30,449 nt of DNA from JBEIFW01 sp044370695 (GTDB lineage: Bacteria; Actinomycetota; Acidimicrobiia; Acidimicrobiales; Ilumatobacteraceae): contig JBILVB010000030.1 of assembly GCA_044370695.1 (NCBI GenBank), forward strand, positions 1-30,449, in the 5' to 3' direction. Below, in pieces: positions 1 through 7,694 of the stretch; position 1 is the stretch's first letter; each line of letters begins with the position of its first letter. The notes under the pieces are model-generated. The model did no database searches, was not told where the DNA came from, and saw only the letters and a list, made by a program, of their open reading frames with translations. Position numbers and translations under genes: made by a program.

Positions 1-65
1 AGCCAGAACGCATCCCGCGCGGCCGCCAGCACTGTTGCCTCGTCGAACTCTCTCGGCCTCACCAT
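1..65 (-). CDS. TetR-family transcriptional regulator, N-terminal fragment (cut by window edge)
   Basis: Only the first 21 codons lie inside the window. Read from the ATG at 65 they give MVRPREFDEATVLAAARDAFW. This matches the usual opening of TetR regulators, a basic R-P-R-x-F-D start followed by helix 1 of the DNA-binding domain (pattern A-A-x-D-A-F-W). The start is supported by a TAGGCT -10 box seven bases upstream, so the mRNA is probably leaderless. The rest of the protein and its ligand domain are outside the window, so no target can be proposed. It is divergent from the thioesterase gene at 203, which is a natural regulatory candidate by position only. Confidence 0.7.
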   Translation of the reverse strand, partial: MVRPREFDEATVLAAARDAFW

Positions 66-72
66 CACCGCG

Positions 73-78
73 AGCCTA
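73..78 (-). promoter_or_regulatory. -10 box of the TetR fragment (leaderless)
   Basis: TAGGCT on the minus strand fits TANNNT and lies 7 nt before the ATG at 65. That would put the transcription start at or next to the A of the start codon. No Shine-Dalgarno sequence is visible, which agrees with a leaderless transcript. No convincing -35 was found. Confidence 0.5.
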
Positions 79-160
79 GGACCCGAAGGTCACGCCCAGC
101 GCGAGCCGACGAAGGCGCCGGGGTTCTGGACCGTCCGGGACAGAACATCACCCGAACCGC

Positions 161-193
161 TACGGTGACATGTACGGACCTGGCGACTCGGAG
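161..193 (+). promoter_or_regulatory. Promoter -10 and ribosome binding site of the thioesterase gene
   Basis: TACGGT at 161-166 is the same -10 hexamer seen before several other genes here. Transcription would start near 173, so the ATG at 170 is unlikely to be used. GGAG at 190-193, nine bases before the ATG at 203, supports that later start. Confidence 0.5.
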
Positions 194-202
194 CACCCAC
201 CT

Positions 203-1027
203 ATGACCTACCTCGACGATGCCCGCGTGACCAGGCTCGACGACTCCCGCTACGGGGCAACCCTCTCCGCTGGCTGGCGGTCCATGCTCGACATCCACGG
301 CGGCTACGTCGCTGCCATCGCCGCCTGCGCCATCGAAGCATCACTGCACGACCCGTCCCGGCCGCTGCGCAGCTTCAACGCCCAGTTCCTCCGACCCGCC
401 CGCCCGGGCGATGCCGAGATCCACATCGAGACCGTCCGCAGCGGTCGCACCGCCGCCTTCATCCGAGCCACCGTCACCCAGGACGACCGGCCCGTCGTGA
501 CGGCGACCGCCGTTGCCGGCGCACACAGAGACGGCCTCACCTTCTCCGAACTCACCCCGCCGGCGGGCGCGACGACCCCACCCCCGCCCGACGCCCAACG
601 GTTCACCGGCGACGAGCCGGGCCACCACTTCGAACAGCTCGAACTCCGCTTCGAGCCAGGGCTGAGGATCTTCGGTGCACACGGCCGCGCCCGAGTCGCC
701 GGATGGATCCGCCCCCTCGACCCCACCGACACGATCACGCTGCCCTGGCTCATCTGCGCCACCGACTTCATGCCGCCGTCCATGGTCTTCCGCACCGATC
801 ACGCCGTCCAGGCCGCCACGGTCGACATGGCTGTCCAACTCGTGCGCAGCCAGCCCTCGTCGATCGTTCCGCCCGGGAGCTACCTCTACGCCGAGGCCAT
901 CTGCTCCACGGCGGCCGAGGGCTACTCGATCGAAGACGCCACGTTCTGGGCGCACGACGGCCATCTCCTCGCCACCGCCCGCCAGGTCCGCCTCGCAGGC
1001 ACGCCACCACCCGCGACCGCCCACTGA
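203..1027 (+). CDS. Acyl-CoA thioesterase family protein (TesB-like double hotdog)
   Basis: The 274-residue product has the layout of TesB-like thioesterases, two hotdog folds in one chain. These enzymes hydrolyse acyl-CoA thioesters in the cytoplasm. Visible landmarks are the HGGY motif in the first hotdog helix (about residue 33), the strand with LRSFNAQFLRPARPGD, and in the second half a run containing DFMPPS and a C-terminal strand ending in ARQVRLA. No signal peptide or membrane segment is present. The start at 203 is preferred over the in-frame ATG at 170 because of the GGAG site and the -10 box overlapping the earlier start. The acyl substrate cannot be read from the sequence. It converges on the kinase gene downstream. 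Confidence 0.8.
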   Translation: MTYLDDARVTRLDDSRYGATLSAGWRSMLDIHGGYVAAIAACAIEASLHDPSRPLRSFNAQFLRPARPGDAEIHIETVRSGRTAAFIRATVTQDDRPVVTATAVAGAHRDGLTFSELTPPAGATTPPPPDAQRFTGDEPGHHFEQLELRFEPGLRIFGAHGRARVAGWIRPLDPTDTITLPWLICATDFMPPSMVFRTDHAVQAATVDMAVQLVRSQPSSIVPPGSYLYAEAICSTAAEGYSIEDATFWAHDGHLLATARQVRLAGTPPPATAH

Positions 1028-1073
1028 CCTACAACCCGCCGGGGATGAAGGTGGACCTCGAACCACCCCGGAA

Positions 1074-1087
1074 CCGGCCCACGCCGG
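1074..1087. terminator. Short GC hairpin between convergent genes
   Basis: CCGGC-CCAC-GCCGG forms a 5-bp stem with a 4-nt loop between the stops of two convergent genes (1027 and 1097). There is no T-run. It could serve both strands, but short GC hairpins arise by chance in DNA this rich. Confidence 0.25.
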
Positions 1088-1096
1088 CAGACCCCC

Positions 1097-2119
1097 TCAG
1101 GCGAGAGGCACGAGGCCGTCGACGTCGTGACGGAAGATCCCGGTGTCGAGCCAACCACCGACCTTGAGGATGGTGTTCCTCGTGTAGCCGGGGATCATCT
1201 GGCGGTGCTCGGCATTCGTCGTCACGACGAGGTCGTTCAGCAGCAACAGGCTCCGTTGGGCCACCAGCGCCTCGAAGTCGTCCGCCGAGACGAGCGGCAG
1301 CTCGGCCACCGACGCATACCCCTCGCGGAGCGCATCCACCAGATCGTCCTGCGGCCGCAGGTAGAAGGTCGAGACAGCAAGGTCCTGAACGGGGAAGCCG
1401 AGACCGGAATCATCGAAATCGAAGACCGACAGTCGACCGCGGCTCCACTTCACGTTCCACGGATGCACGTCCGCGTGGATCGGTTGCCGGCTCCGGCCGC
1501 CGTCGATGCGCGCCACCACCGACTCGACGACCTCGACGGCACGCCGCAACACCGCAAGGCCCGCCCGATCGACGTCCAGACGCTCGGCGACGAGGTGGTC
1601 GTCCATGTTCCAGTACAGCCCGGACAAGGTGGGCAACGACGAGCCACGGGGAAGCCGCCAACCGGCGGCATGCTGGTGGAGCACGGCCATCGCCCGGCCC
1701 ATCGCACGCGCCTTGGCGACAGTCGGCGCATGGCCTACGTCGCGACCGTCGAGCCACGAGAAGACGACGGCGTGCAGATCCTGACCCACTTCATCCGCCG
1801 CCACCGTCGTCACGTAGGCACCACTGCGGTTGGCGATCGGTGCGGCGACAACCAGTTCGGTGTCGTGGGCGAGTGCGGCGATCCACGCCGTCTCGGCCGC
1901 AACGTTCTCCGGGCTACGGCGCGAGTTGACGTTGATCCTCAGCGCCAGCTTCGAACCATCGGACGTATCCAGGCGGAACGTGGTGTTGAAGCCGTGTTCG
2001 AGAAGGCGCATGCGCGTGACGTCGACGTCGTACTGCTCGATGACCCTCGCTGCGATCGTGCGCATGCGAATCACCTGCGCGGATCGGCTCAGGCCGACGA
2101 AGTCGTTGCCACTTGCCAC
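1097..2119 (-). CDS. Phosphotransferase, APH / homoserine kinase type II fold
   Basis: About 340 residues with the protein-kinase-like fold of the APH (phosphotransferase enzyme) family, which transfers ATP gamma-phosphate to small-molecule hydroxyls. The catalytic Brenner motif is HADVHPWN, followed by the metal-binding FDFDDSG. The N-lobe has a nucleotide loop region (LLEHGFNTTFRL) and a conserved Lys-bearing strand (KLALRIN). Two adjacent GTG codons (2122, 2119) can start it; 2119 lies 7 nt after a TAGCGT -10 box, so a leaderless start there is favoured. The family spans aminoglycoside, choline and homoserine kinases and housekeeping kinases. Nothing here fixes the substrate, and calling it a resistance gene would be unjustified. 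Confidence 0.75.
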   Translation of the reverse strand: MASGNDFVGLSRSAQVIRMRTIAARVIEQYDVDVTRMRLLEHGFNTTFRLDTSDGSKLALRINVNSRRSPENVAAETAWIAALAHDTELVVAAPIANRSGAYVTTVAADEVGQDLHAVVFSWLDGRDVGHAPTVAKARAMGRAMAVLHQHAAGWRLPRGSSLPTLSGLYWNMDDHLVAERLDVDRAGLAVLRRAVEVVESVVARIDGGRSRQPIHADVHPWNVKWSRGRLSVFDFDDSGLGFPVQDLAVSTFYLRPQDDLVDALREGYASVAELPLVSADDFEALVAQRSLLLLNDLVVTTNAEHRQMIPGYTRNTILKVGGWLDTGIFRHDVDGLVPLA

Positions 2120-2126
2120 CACGACA

Positions 2127-2132
2127 ACGCTA
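2127..2132 (-). promoter_or_regulatory. -10 box of the phosphotransferase gene
   Basis: TAGCGT (TANNNT) on the minus strand, seven bases before the GTG at 2119. No Shine-Dalgarno is present, so a leaderless mRNA is likely. Confidence 0.4.
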
Positions 2133-2245
2133 TCCCCCGACGCGCGACACCGACCGGCCCCGGCATCACGGTCGATCCATCGCCGTCGAGCTCGCGCCAG
2201 GCTCGCCTTGGCCGACGTGGTCAGGTCGTCCGGGCGAGCAGCGCT

Positions 2246-3538
2246 TCAGGTCCGTTCTTCGGTGGACCTGCCCCGACGAGGCACACGACGGGTCGGTGGC
2301 GTTGTAGCGGTGTCGCCGGTCGGGCTCGCCAGGGTGCGTTCGAGCCCGGTGAAAAGGTCGACGACGTCGGCCGCTTCGAAGACCCGGTAGCGCTGCCTAC
2401 CGATGTTGCGTTGGCGCAACACTCCGGCGGCTTCGAGACGGTTGACGGCTTCGCCTGTTCGCATCTCGGATCGTCTGATCAGTCGTGCGGCGCTGTCGAC
2501 GGTGATCACCGGGACGCCTGGCAGCAGGTCGAGGAGCAGCTCGACGGCTGAGTTGGCGCGGACTCGACCGAGTTGCGCCCGCCATCGTGCATCGAGTGCT
2601 TGGATCTTGCCCGCGTAGGACTCGGCGTCTGCACACGATCGGTGTGCAGCGGTGGCGAACGTACGCAGCCACGTGCCGGCGCCGGCGGAGCGCTCAGGAC
2701 TGGCGGGCGCACCGACGTGTCGAAACGTGGTGAGCCCGGCGATGTAGTCAGTCGCCCATGTGGCGAGCACGAGACTGATCGGCGGCACGAAGCGCGGTGC
2801 GAGGCCGCGGCGGCGGAGGATGACATGGATGAGCGCGCGCCCGGCGCGGCCGTTGCCGTCGACGAACGGGTGGATCGTCTCGAACTGGGCGTGAGCGATC
2901 GCTGCTTGCACGAGAGCAGGATGGTCATCGCCGTTGACGTAGTCGAGGAGGTCGTGGAGCAAGGCGTCGACAGCCTCCGGTGGCGGTGGGACGAAGGCTG
3001 CGGAGCACGGGTTGTAGCTGCTGCCACCGATCCAGTTCTGCACGGTGCGGACCACACCGCCGATGTGCGGCATCGAAGATCGTTCCATCAAGGTCCGGTG
3101 GATACCGAGCAGGTCGTCGAGGGTGATCGTCTCGGTCGACGACCCCAACTCGACAGCGGCCTCCATGGCTGCGACGTTGGCGAGCACCTCGACTGCGAGC
3201 CGGTCGGCTGCGTCGCCACCCTGAGCAAGCACGACCTCTGCGTCGAGCAAGCGGCGTGGACCGGCCTCGAGTCCCTCGATCTTCGAGGAGGCGACCGACT
3301 CGGCGCGCAGCAAGAACCGCGCCAGCCCTTCGAGGCTGACATGCGATGGTCCGGTCGCGTTCAGCCGGCGGATGGCGGCTTCGGCGTCGCTGAGGTCGGC
3401 GGCGAGATCGGCGGGAAGGACGAGGTCCCACCCGGTGAGCGGGTCGGGGAGGTAGGCGTCGTAGTCGCAACCCTGGCGGTCGCGACGACTCATCCCTTCG
3501 AACGCGGAGGTCCATCGGCTTCTGAGCAAGGTGGCCAC
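2246..3538 (-). CDS. Fic family protein (class II, with winged-helix C-terminus)
   Basis: The 430-residue product carries the Fic signature HPFVDGNGRAGR (residues about 223-234), the catalytic His and phosphate-binding loop of enzymes that usually AMPylate protein hydroxyls. An N-terminal inhibitory motif SSKIEG (about 84-89, Glu88) makes it a class II, self-inhibited Fic protein. The FVPPPPEAV stretch is the flap region. The last 90 residues look like a winged helix (ITVDSAARLIRRSEMRTGEAVNRLEAAGVL), common in Fic proteins that may bind DNA. The GTG at 3538 is chosen because GGGAGG lies 8 nt upstream. A GTG at 3619 would add 27 residues, and the ATG at 3493 fits the usual family start but lacks a spaced ribosome site. 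No separate antitoxin gene adjoins it. Confidence 0.85.
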   Translation of the reverse strand: MATLLRSRWTSAFEGMSRRDRQGCDYDAYLPDPLTGWDLVLPADLAADLSDAEAAIRRLNATGPSHVSLEGLARFLLRAESVASSKIEGLEAGPRRLLDAEVVLAQGGDAADRLAVEVLANVAAMEAAVELGSSTETITLDDLLGIHRTLMERSSMPHIGGVVRTVQNWIGGSSYNPCSAAFVPPPPEAVDALLHDLLDYVNGDDHPALVQAAIAHAQFETIHPFVDGNGRAGRALIHVILRRRGLAPRFVPPISLVLATWATDYIAGLTTFRHVGAPASPERSAGAGTWLRTFATAAHRSCADAESYAGKIQALDARWRAQLGRVRANSAVELLLDLLPGVPVITVDSAARLIRRSEMRTGEAVNRLEAAGVLRQRNIGRQRYRVFEAADVVDLFTGLERTLASPTGDTATTPPTRRVPRRGRSTEERT

Positions 3539-3546
3539 AACCGTTG

Positions 3547-3552
3547 CCTCCC
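3547..3552 (-). promoter_or_regulatory. Shine-Dalgarno site that sets the Fic start
   Basis: GGGAGG on the minus strand, 8 nt before the GTG at 3538. The bases just upstream (about 3555-3590) are distinctly less GC-rich than their surroundings and may hold the promoter, which would exclude the longer reading from 3619. Confidence 0.45.
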
Positions 3553-3739
3553 ATCTCTCTAAGTAACGCTTGTACCGTAACCGTTGGACAGGTGGGTGGG
3601 AATGCAACGCCTCCTTCACTGCGCCGGGTGGCCCGGCTTCTCGGCGCGGTTCTGCGTGGCGGATGCCCGTTCCCGGGCGGGCTCCAGGTCCTGCCTCGTG
3701 ACAGGGCTCATCCGCCGCGCCGTTACCGGAGCCGCCTCC

Positions 3740-5383
3740 TCATGGCAGGCCCGAGACCGGCGTGTCCGCCGGCCGACGAGGTTCCATGACGAAGCCGACG
3801 AACCCGTCGGCCGCGACCTGGTCGATGCGGTCGAAGTACCGGGACCCGGTGACGTAGGCAAGGAACTGCCGAGGCTTCCCGGGGATGTTGGCGCCCGTGT
3901 ACCACGAGTTCGTGCGAGGGAACAACGTCCGGTTGGCGAGGGCGTTCACCTCCTGGTCCCACGTCACCTCGGCATCACCGGTGGGCTCGATGGTGCCGAG
4001 CCCGTGGTCATCGAGATGGCGGATGCAGGCTTCGATCCACGCCACGTGCCGCTCGCCGCCGAGGGGCATCGTGTACAGCACCCCCGGTGACTGCGGACCG
4101 TGGATCATGAACAGGTTCGGGAACCCCGAGATCGCCATCCCCAGGTAGGTGTCGAACCGGCCGTTCCACTTGTCGCTCAGGTGCACTCCCCCACGACCCT
4201 GGGGATCGAGTTGCAGCATCGAGCCGCTCACCGCGTCGAAGCCGGTGGCGAGAACCAGCAGATCGATGGGGTGCTCGCCATGCTCGGTCCGCACGGTCGT
4301 CGCCGTGAACTCCGTGATCGGATCCTCGCGGAGGTCGACCAGCGTCACGTTGTCACGGTTGTAGGTCTCGAAGTAGCCGTTGTCGAGGATCAGCCGCTTC
4401 GTGCCGAACAGGTAGTCGGGGGTGAGCTTGCGGGCCGTCTCCGGGTCCTTCACGATCTCGCGGATCTTGCCCTTCACGAAGTCGCCGACCTCACGGTTGA
4501 GCTCCTCGTCGGCCAGCACCCCCACGTAGCTGTTGATCGACATGTGGATGCCGCCCAATGCCCACATCTCCTCGTAGCGGGCCTGCCGCTGCTCCGGGGT
4601 GTGGTCCGCCATCTTCAATTTGCTGGTCGGGAACGGCCAGCCCCCGCGTCGAAGCATCGACAGCCGCAAGGATTCCCAGTCGTCGCGGTACGCCTGCAGC
4701 TCCTCGGGAGCGAGGGGCCGGTTGCGGGCAGGGAGGGCGTACTGGGCCGTGCGCTGGAACACCGTGACCCGGTCGGCCGTCTTGGCGATCTCCGGGATCG
4801 CCTGCACGCCCGAGGACCCCGTTCCGATCACACCGACGCGCTTGCCCTCGAACGAGACCGGCTCGTGCGGCCAGCGACCGGTGTGGAACACCGGACCGGC
4901 GAAGTCGTCGATGCCCGGATAGTCGGGCTTGTTTGCGACGAACAGTGCACCGGTGGCACAGATCAGGAACCGGGCCGACACCAGGTCACCCTTCGCGGTC
5001 TGGATGTTCCAGCGTTGCCTCACCTCGTCCCAGCGCGCACCGGTGACCATGGTGTCGAACTGGATGTCCTTTCGCAGGTCGAACCGGTCCGCGACATGAT
5101 CCAGGTAGGCGAGGACGTCGGGGCCGGCGGTCTGGGTCTCGGTCCACTCCCACTCGTCGACGAGTTCCTTGCAGAAGGTGTACGCGTAGAACGGGCTGCT
5201 CGGCGCATCGACCCGCGCGCCGGGGTAGCGGTTGTACCACCAGGTGCCTCCGACGCCACCGGCGCCATCGAACGCCCGCACCGAGAGCCCCATGGCGTCA
5301 CGAAGGCGATGCAGCGCGTACAGGCCACCGAAGCCGGCACCGACGACGACGGCGTCGTAGTGCGCAGTGGTTGTGTCGGTCAT
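3740..5383 (-). CDS. Flavin-containing monooxygenase (Baeyer-Villiger type)
   Basis: A 547-residue class B flavoprotein monooxygenase. It has the FAD dinucleotide fold GAGFGG (residues 15-20), the GGVGGTWWYNRYPGARVD stretch, the NADPH fold GTGSSG (187-192) and the Baeyer-Villiger fingerprint FAGPVFHTGRWP (161-172, FxGxxxHxxxWP). Members use NADPH and O2 to turn ketones into esters or lactones; cyclohexanone and phenylacetone monooxygenases are the closest models. Length is normal for the family. The ATG at 5383 is preferred: the dinucleotide fold begins 12 residues later, as is usual, and a G-rich GGGGGC lies 6 nt upstream. The upstream GTG/ATG readings add only basic residues that overlap the toxin remnant. 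No pathway partner adjoins it, so the substrate is open. Confidence 0.92.
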   Translation of the reverse strand: MTDTTTAHYDAVVVGAGFGGLYALHRLRDAMGLSVRAFDGAGGVGGTWWYNRYPGARVDAPSSPFYAYTFCKELVDEWEWTETQTAGPDVLAYLDHVADRFDLRKDIQFDTMVTGARWDEVRQRWNIQTAKGDLVSARFLICATGALFVANKPDYPGIDDFAGPVFHTGRWPHEPVSFEGKRVGVIGTGSSGVQAIPEIAKTADRVTVFQRTAQYALPARNRPLAPEELQAYRDDWESLRLSMLRRGGWPFPTSKLKMADHTPEQRQARYEEMWALGGIHMSINSYVGVLADEELNREVGDFVKGKIREIVKDPETARKLTPDYLFGTKRLILDNGYFETYNRDNVTLVDLREDPITEFTATTVRTEHGEHPIDLLVLATGFDAVSGSMLQLDPQGRGGVHLSDKWNGRFDTYLGMAISGFPNLFMIHGPQSPGVLYTMPLGGERHVAWIEACIRHLDDHGLGTIEPTGDAEVTWDQEVNALANRTLFPRTNSWYTGANIPGKPRQFLAYVTGSRYFDRIDQVAADGFVGFVMEPRRPADTPVSGLP

Positions 5384-5458
5384 CGTTGCCCCCGGCCCTG
5401 GTCGATGGATTCGGCGGATGCTGGCGCGCCGAGCGACCCTCATGCAACGGACGACTGC

Positions 5459-5548
5459 CTACTCGCGCCGTGCGGCAGCTCGGGCCGGGTCGCCGGTGAG
5501 GTGCCTGACGAGGATGTTCGTGTCGACGATCTTTGCTGCGATCTCCAT
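5459..5548 (-). pseudogene. VapC-like PIN-domain toxin, N-terminal remnant
   Basis: A 29-codon reading frame starts with ATG at 5548 behind AAGGAGG (spacer 4 nt) and ends in TAG at 5459. Its product contains IVDTNILVRHLTGDP, the characteristic first strand and helix of VapC PIN-domain ribonucleases, including the first catalytic Asp. Whole VapC proteins have about 130 residues with three further acidic residues, all missing here. After the TAG the frame does not resume the family pattern. No VapB-like antitoxin was recognised upstream, although another frame ends in a TGA overlapping this ATG, as toxin-antitoxin pairs often do. It is probably a dead fragment left by a deletion between the monooxygenase and hipA. 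Confidence 0.7.
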
Positions 5549-5639
5549 CACGCCTCCTTCCTCTCAGCCCGTCGTAAGGATGGCGGCCCTCTGCTCCAAG
5601 TCTCCCCACCTCTACCGACGCCCTACCCCGACGGGTGCT

Positions 5640-5659
5640 CCTGACCGCCCTCGGTCAGG
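5640..5659 (-). terminator. Hairpin downstream of hipA
   Basis: CCTGACCG-CCCT-CGGTCAGG is a perfect 8-bp stem with a 4-nt loop, about 20 nt beyond the hipA stop in the direction of its transcription. There is no T-tract, as is common for hairpins of high-GC actinobacteria. Confidence 0.55.
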
Positions 5660-5680
5660 TACAGCACGCCGGGAACCCAT

Positions 5681-6937
5681 TCAGGGAACATCGCCACGCT
5701 CGAACACCGACGGGTTGAGGAACTGGCGGCCGAGGAACGTGGCTCGCTGCTGCGCCGTGAGGTGCGCGTCGTCGCAGACCTCGTCCCATGCGCCTCGGAT
5801 CACCTCGACCTGCTCGTTCACGAGGTCTCGCGCGTCGGCCTTGTCCAGGTGATACACGGCGGATGCCTCGACGAGCGGCACGATCCGCGCGTCACGTTCG
5901 TCATTCGGGCCGTAGGCCATCGCCTGGTGCGCCTGCGATCCGGTGCGGGCCTGCGGGCAGAGGTCGTAGGCGGGGCTCAACGCCAGGCCGTCCTCGTGCA
6001 CGAGCGCTGCGTGGTTGCGGCCGTGGTCGTCGGTGTTGCCCGACAAGATGTTGAACGAGATCCGTCCGAACAGCTCTCGCAGGGTTGCGTCCGGGTTGCG
6101 GAACGACCGGCGGATCGCATCGGCGAGCGCGGTGTAGGTGGCGTATCGGCCGCTGGGGAAGGTGTTCATCGCGAGCACCGTCAGCGCCGACACGACCCGC
6201 TGCCGGCGGTTGGCTCCGGGTCGATCGAAACGCTCGACGAGCAGGACCGCTCGCTTGTCGACCTCGACGAGCGAGACCGGCGCCACGTGCAAACCGCATC
6301 GGCGGGCCAGGGTCATCGCGACGTACTCACCGGCGACGACGGGGTACGTGTCCGTCGTCGAGGAGAACTTTGCGATCAGGCAGCGGCCCTCGCCCTCCAC
6401 GAGCGCCTTGGGGCGAGCGCCACCGATCGAGGTGCCGTGCAGGAGCGCCTGCTCGAGACGCGGGTGGAGCGGCATGCCTTCCTCGATGCGGCGGGCGGCG
6501 TCGGCCAGGTCCTCGAGCGATGGAGCACTGCTGTCCCGAGGGACGTACTCGGTTGGCGAGCGCTGGAAGTCGAGCGCTCCGATGCGGTCGGATCCTGAGG
6601 CGGTCAGGTAGGTCAACTCCGAGAGCTCGGCGTACCCGGCCTTGAGGCGGTAGTTCACGAGCCGCCTGCCCCAGGAGTCGGGCATGGCATCGTCGATGCA
6701 CAACGGCAGGCGGTCGCCGTCGGCAGCCTTGCGCGGCCCATCGGCCTCCACCGGGAGCTCCGGGTGGTAGATCGACACGGCGTTCTCCCGCGCTCGGTAC
6801 GACCGCGCGTACGTGAACCAGATCCCGTTGGCCTGCTCATCGAGGCGGCCGCACACGACCGGTTCGGTGGCATCGGGCAGCCAGATCCAGACGAACACCG
6901 TCGTGGGGGGCGTCGAGACCAGCTCAGAAGTCGTCAT
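5681..6937 (-). CDS. hipA: HipA serine/threonine kinase toxin
   Basis: The 418-residue protein has the HipA plan. It comprises an N-terminal beta domain, the nucleotide loop TSIGGARPKALV, a strand with catalytic Lys (LIAKFSS), the hinge VLLVERFDR, the catalytic loop NTDDHGRNHA with Asp and Asn, and the metal-binding SPAYDLCP. HipA kinases phosphorylate translation factors such as glutamyl-tRNA synthetase and cause growth arrest, and are held in check by HipB. The ATG at 6937 overlaps the end of hipB by 14 nt, which couples their translation. All motifs are intact, so it should be active. The target is inferred from the family only. Confidence 0.92.
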   Translation of the reverse strand: MTTSELVSTPPTTVFVWIWLPDATEPVVCGRLDEQANGIWFTYARSYRARENAVSIYHPELPVEADGPRKAADGDRLPLCIDDAMPDSWGRRLVNYRLKAGYAELSELTYLTASGSDRIGALDFQRSPTEYVPRDSSAPSLEDLADAARRIEEGMPLHPRLEQALLHGTSIGGARPKALVEGEGRCLIAKFSSTTDTYPVVAGEYVAMTLARRCGLHVAPVSLVEVDKRAVLLVERFDRPGANRRQRVVSALTVLAMNTFPSGRYATYTALADAIRRSFRNPDATLRELFGRISFNILSGNTDDHGRNHAALVHEDGLALSPAYDLCPQARTGSQAHQAMAYGPNDERDARIVPLVEASAVYHLDKADARDLVNEQVEVIRGAWDEVCDDAHLTAQQRATFLGRQFLNPSVFERGDVP

Positions 6938-7250
6938 CGATCGGCTTCCTCGGTCGCCGGGCCCGCTCGGGCAACAGCGCGAGTTCGGCTCGCTTGTGGG
7001 CAGCAAGCCGCTGACGGCTGGCGTCATCGGCGAACAGCGGCACCCCGACCACCATGGCCGCCTCGAAGAACGTGCCGATGGCGACGCCGGGGTCGCCGTG
7101 TTCCAGCTTCGAGATGGTCGCCCGGGACACCCCGACGCGCTCGGCGAGCTCGGCCGATGACCACCGGCGACGCACCCGTTCCGCCCGGATGGACCACGCC
7201 AGGACCTGGATCGCTTCCTGGGTCGCAGGAGCGATACGAAGGGCCGTCAC
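6924..7250 (-). CDS. hipB: HipB-like XRE-family antitoxin
   Basis: The 108-residue protein has a Cro/C1-type helix-turn-helix (AELAERVGVSRATISKLEHG, about residues 33-52), the fold of HipB antitoxins that bind both the kinase and their own promoter. It ends in a basic tail followed by DDDF. The GTG at 7250 lies 7 nt after a -10 box with no ribosome site, so it should be leaderless. Its stop lies inside the start of hipA. Autorepression at the TGTCAA-N6-TTGACA palindrome over its -35 box is expected. Confidence 0.88.
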   Translation of the reverse strand: MTALRIAPATQEAIQVLAWSIRAERVRRRWSSAELAERVGVSRATISKLEHGDPGVAIGTFFEAAMVVGVPLFADDASRQRLAAHKRAELALLPERARRPRKPIDDDF

Positions 7251-7257
7251 GTCGACT

Positions 7258-7298
7258 ATTCTTCGCCGAAAGAGCCTTCATGTCAAGAATTATTGACA
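7258..7298 (-). promoter_or_regulatory. hipBA promoter with overlapping operator
   Basis: On the minus strand TTGACA (7286-7281), 17 nt, AAGAAT (7263-7258), 7 nt, GTG (7250) form a near-ideal promoter with a leaderless start. The -35 box is one arm of the inverted repeat TGTCAA-N6-TTGACA (7281-7298). A repressor bound there would block the -35, which fits HipB autoregulation. Confidence 0.75.
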
Positions 7299-7301
7299 GC
7301 C

Positions 7302-7655
7302 TCAGACCGTTGCGGCCTCGCCGTAGTCGACGAAGACCTCGGCACCGGCCACCAACGGGCGGCGGGCGACGAGGCGGTAGGTGAAGGCCTCGGTGTCGAT
7401 GTCCATCGAGGCATTGGCCTCCGGCGAGTGATTGCACAACGTCACCAGCCCGAGCGCGAGGCAACGGGTGCGCTCGTCGAAGCGGTACGAGTAGCAGCCG
7501 AGCACCGGCGACCCGCGCCCGTCGGCGATCGGGTAGGGGACGACGACCCCGGCTTCGAGCACGGCACCGCGCTGAACGGCGACCCGGGTGAACACACCCC
7601 GGCCGTGGATCGGCGACTCGTCGGCTCGCAGGAGGTCGCCATGCTCGGGGTCCAC
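7302..7655 (-). CDS. Small SET-domain protein
   Basis: The 117-residue protein is little more than a SET domain. It has the opening SPIHGRGVF, the core LCNHSPEANA (the NHS-x-x-P-N-type knot that binds S-adenosylmethionine) and the closing EVFVDYG. SET enzymes methylate lysines with SAM; bacterial members of this size are mostly uncharacterised. No post-SET cysteines follow. The GTG at 7655 has no Shine-Dalgarno but is preceded at 8 nt by TACCCT, so a leaderless start is plausible. Its stop is 4 nt beyond the hipBA operator, so any read-through would cross that promoter. Substrate unknown. Confidence 0.8.
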   Translation of the reverse strand: MDPEHGDLLRADESPIHGRGVFTRVAVQRGAVLEAGVVVPYPIADGRGSPVLGCYSYRFDERTRCLALGLVTLCNHSPEANASMDIDTEAFTYRLVARRPLVAGAEVFVDYGEAATV

Positions 7656-7663
7656 GAGGAGCG

Positions 7664-7669
7664 AGGGTA
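7664..7669 (-). promoter_or_regulatory. -10 box of the SET-domain gene
   Basis: TACCCT (TANNNT) on the minus strand, 8 nt before the GTG at 7655. No good -35 was found. The gene could also be read from the upstream DoxX-DUF411 transcript. Confidence 0.35.
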
Positions 7670-7694
7670 GCCAACCCCCCTCTCTCCGGGACCC

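Noticed and set aside
3665..3678. GCCCG-TTCC-CGGGC hairpin after the monooxygenase stop
   Set aside because: A five-bp GC stem more than 60 nt after the stop, no T-run. Too common by chance in this composition to list as a terminator.
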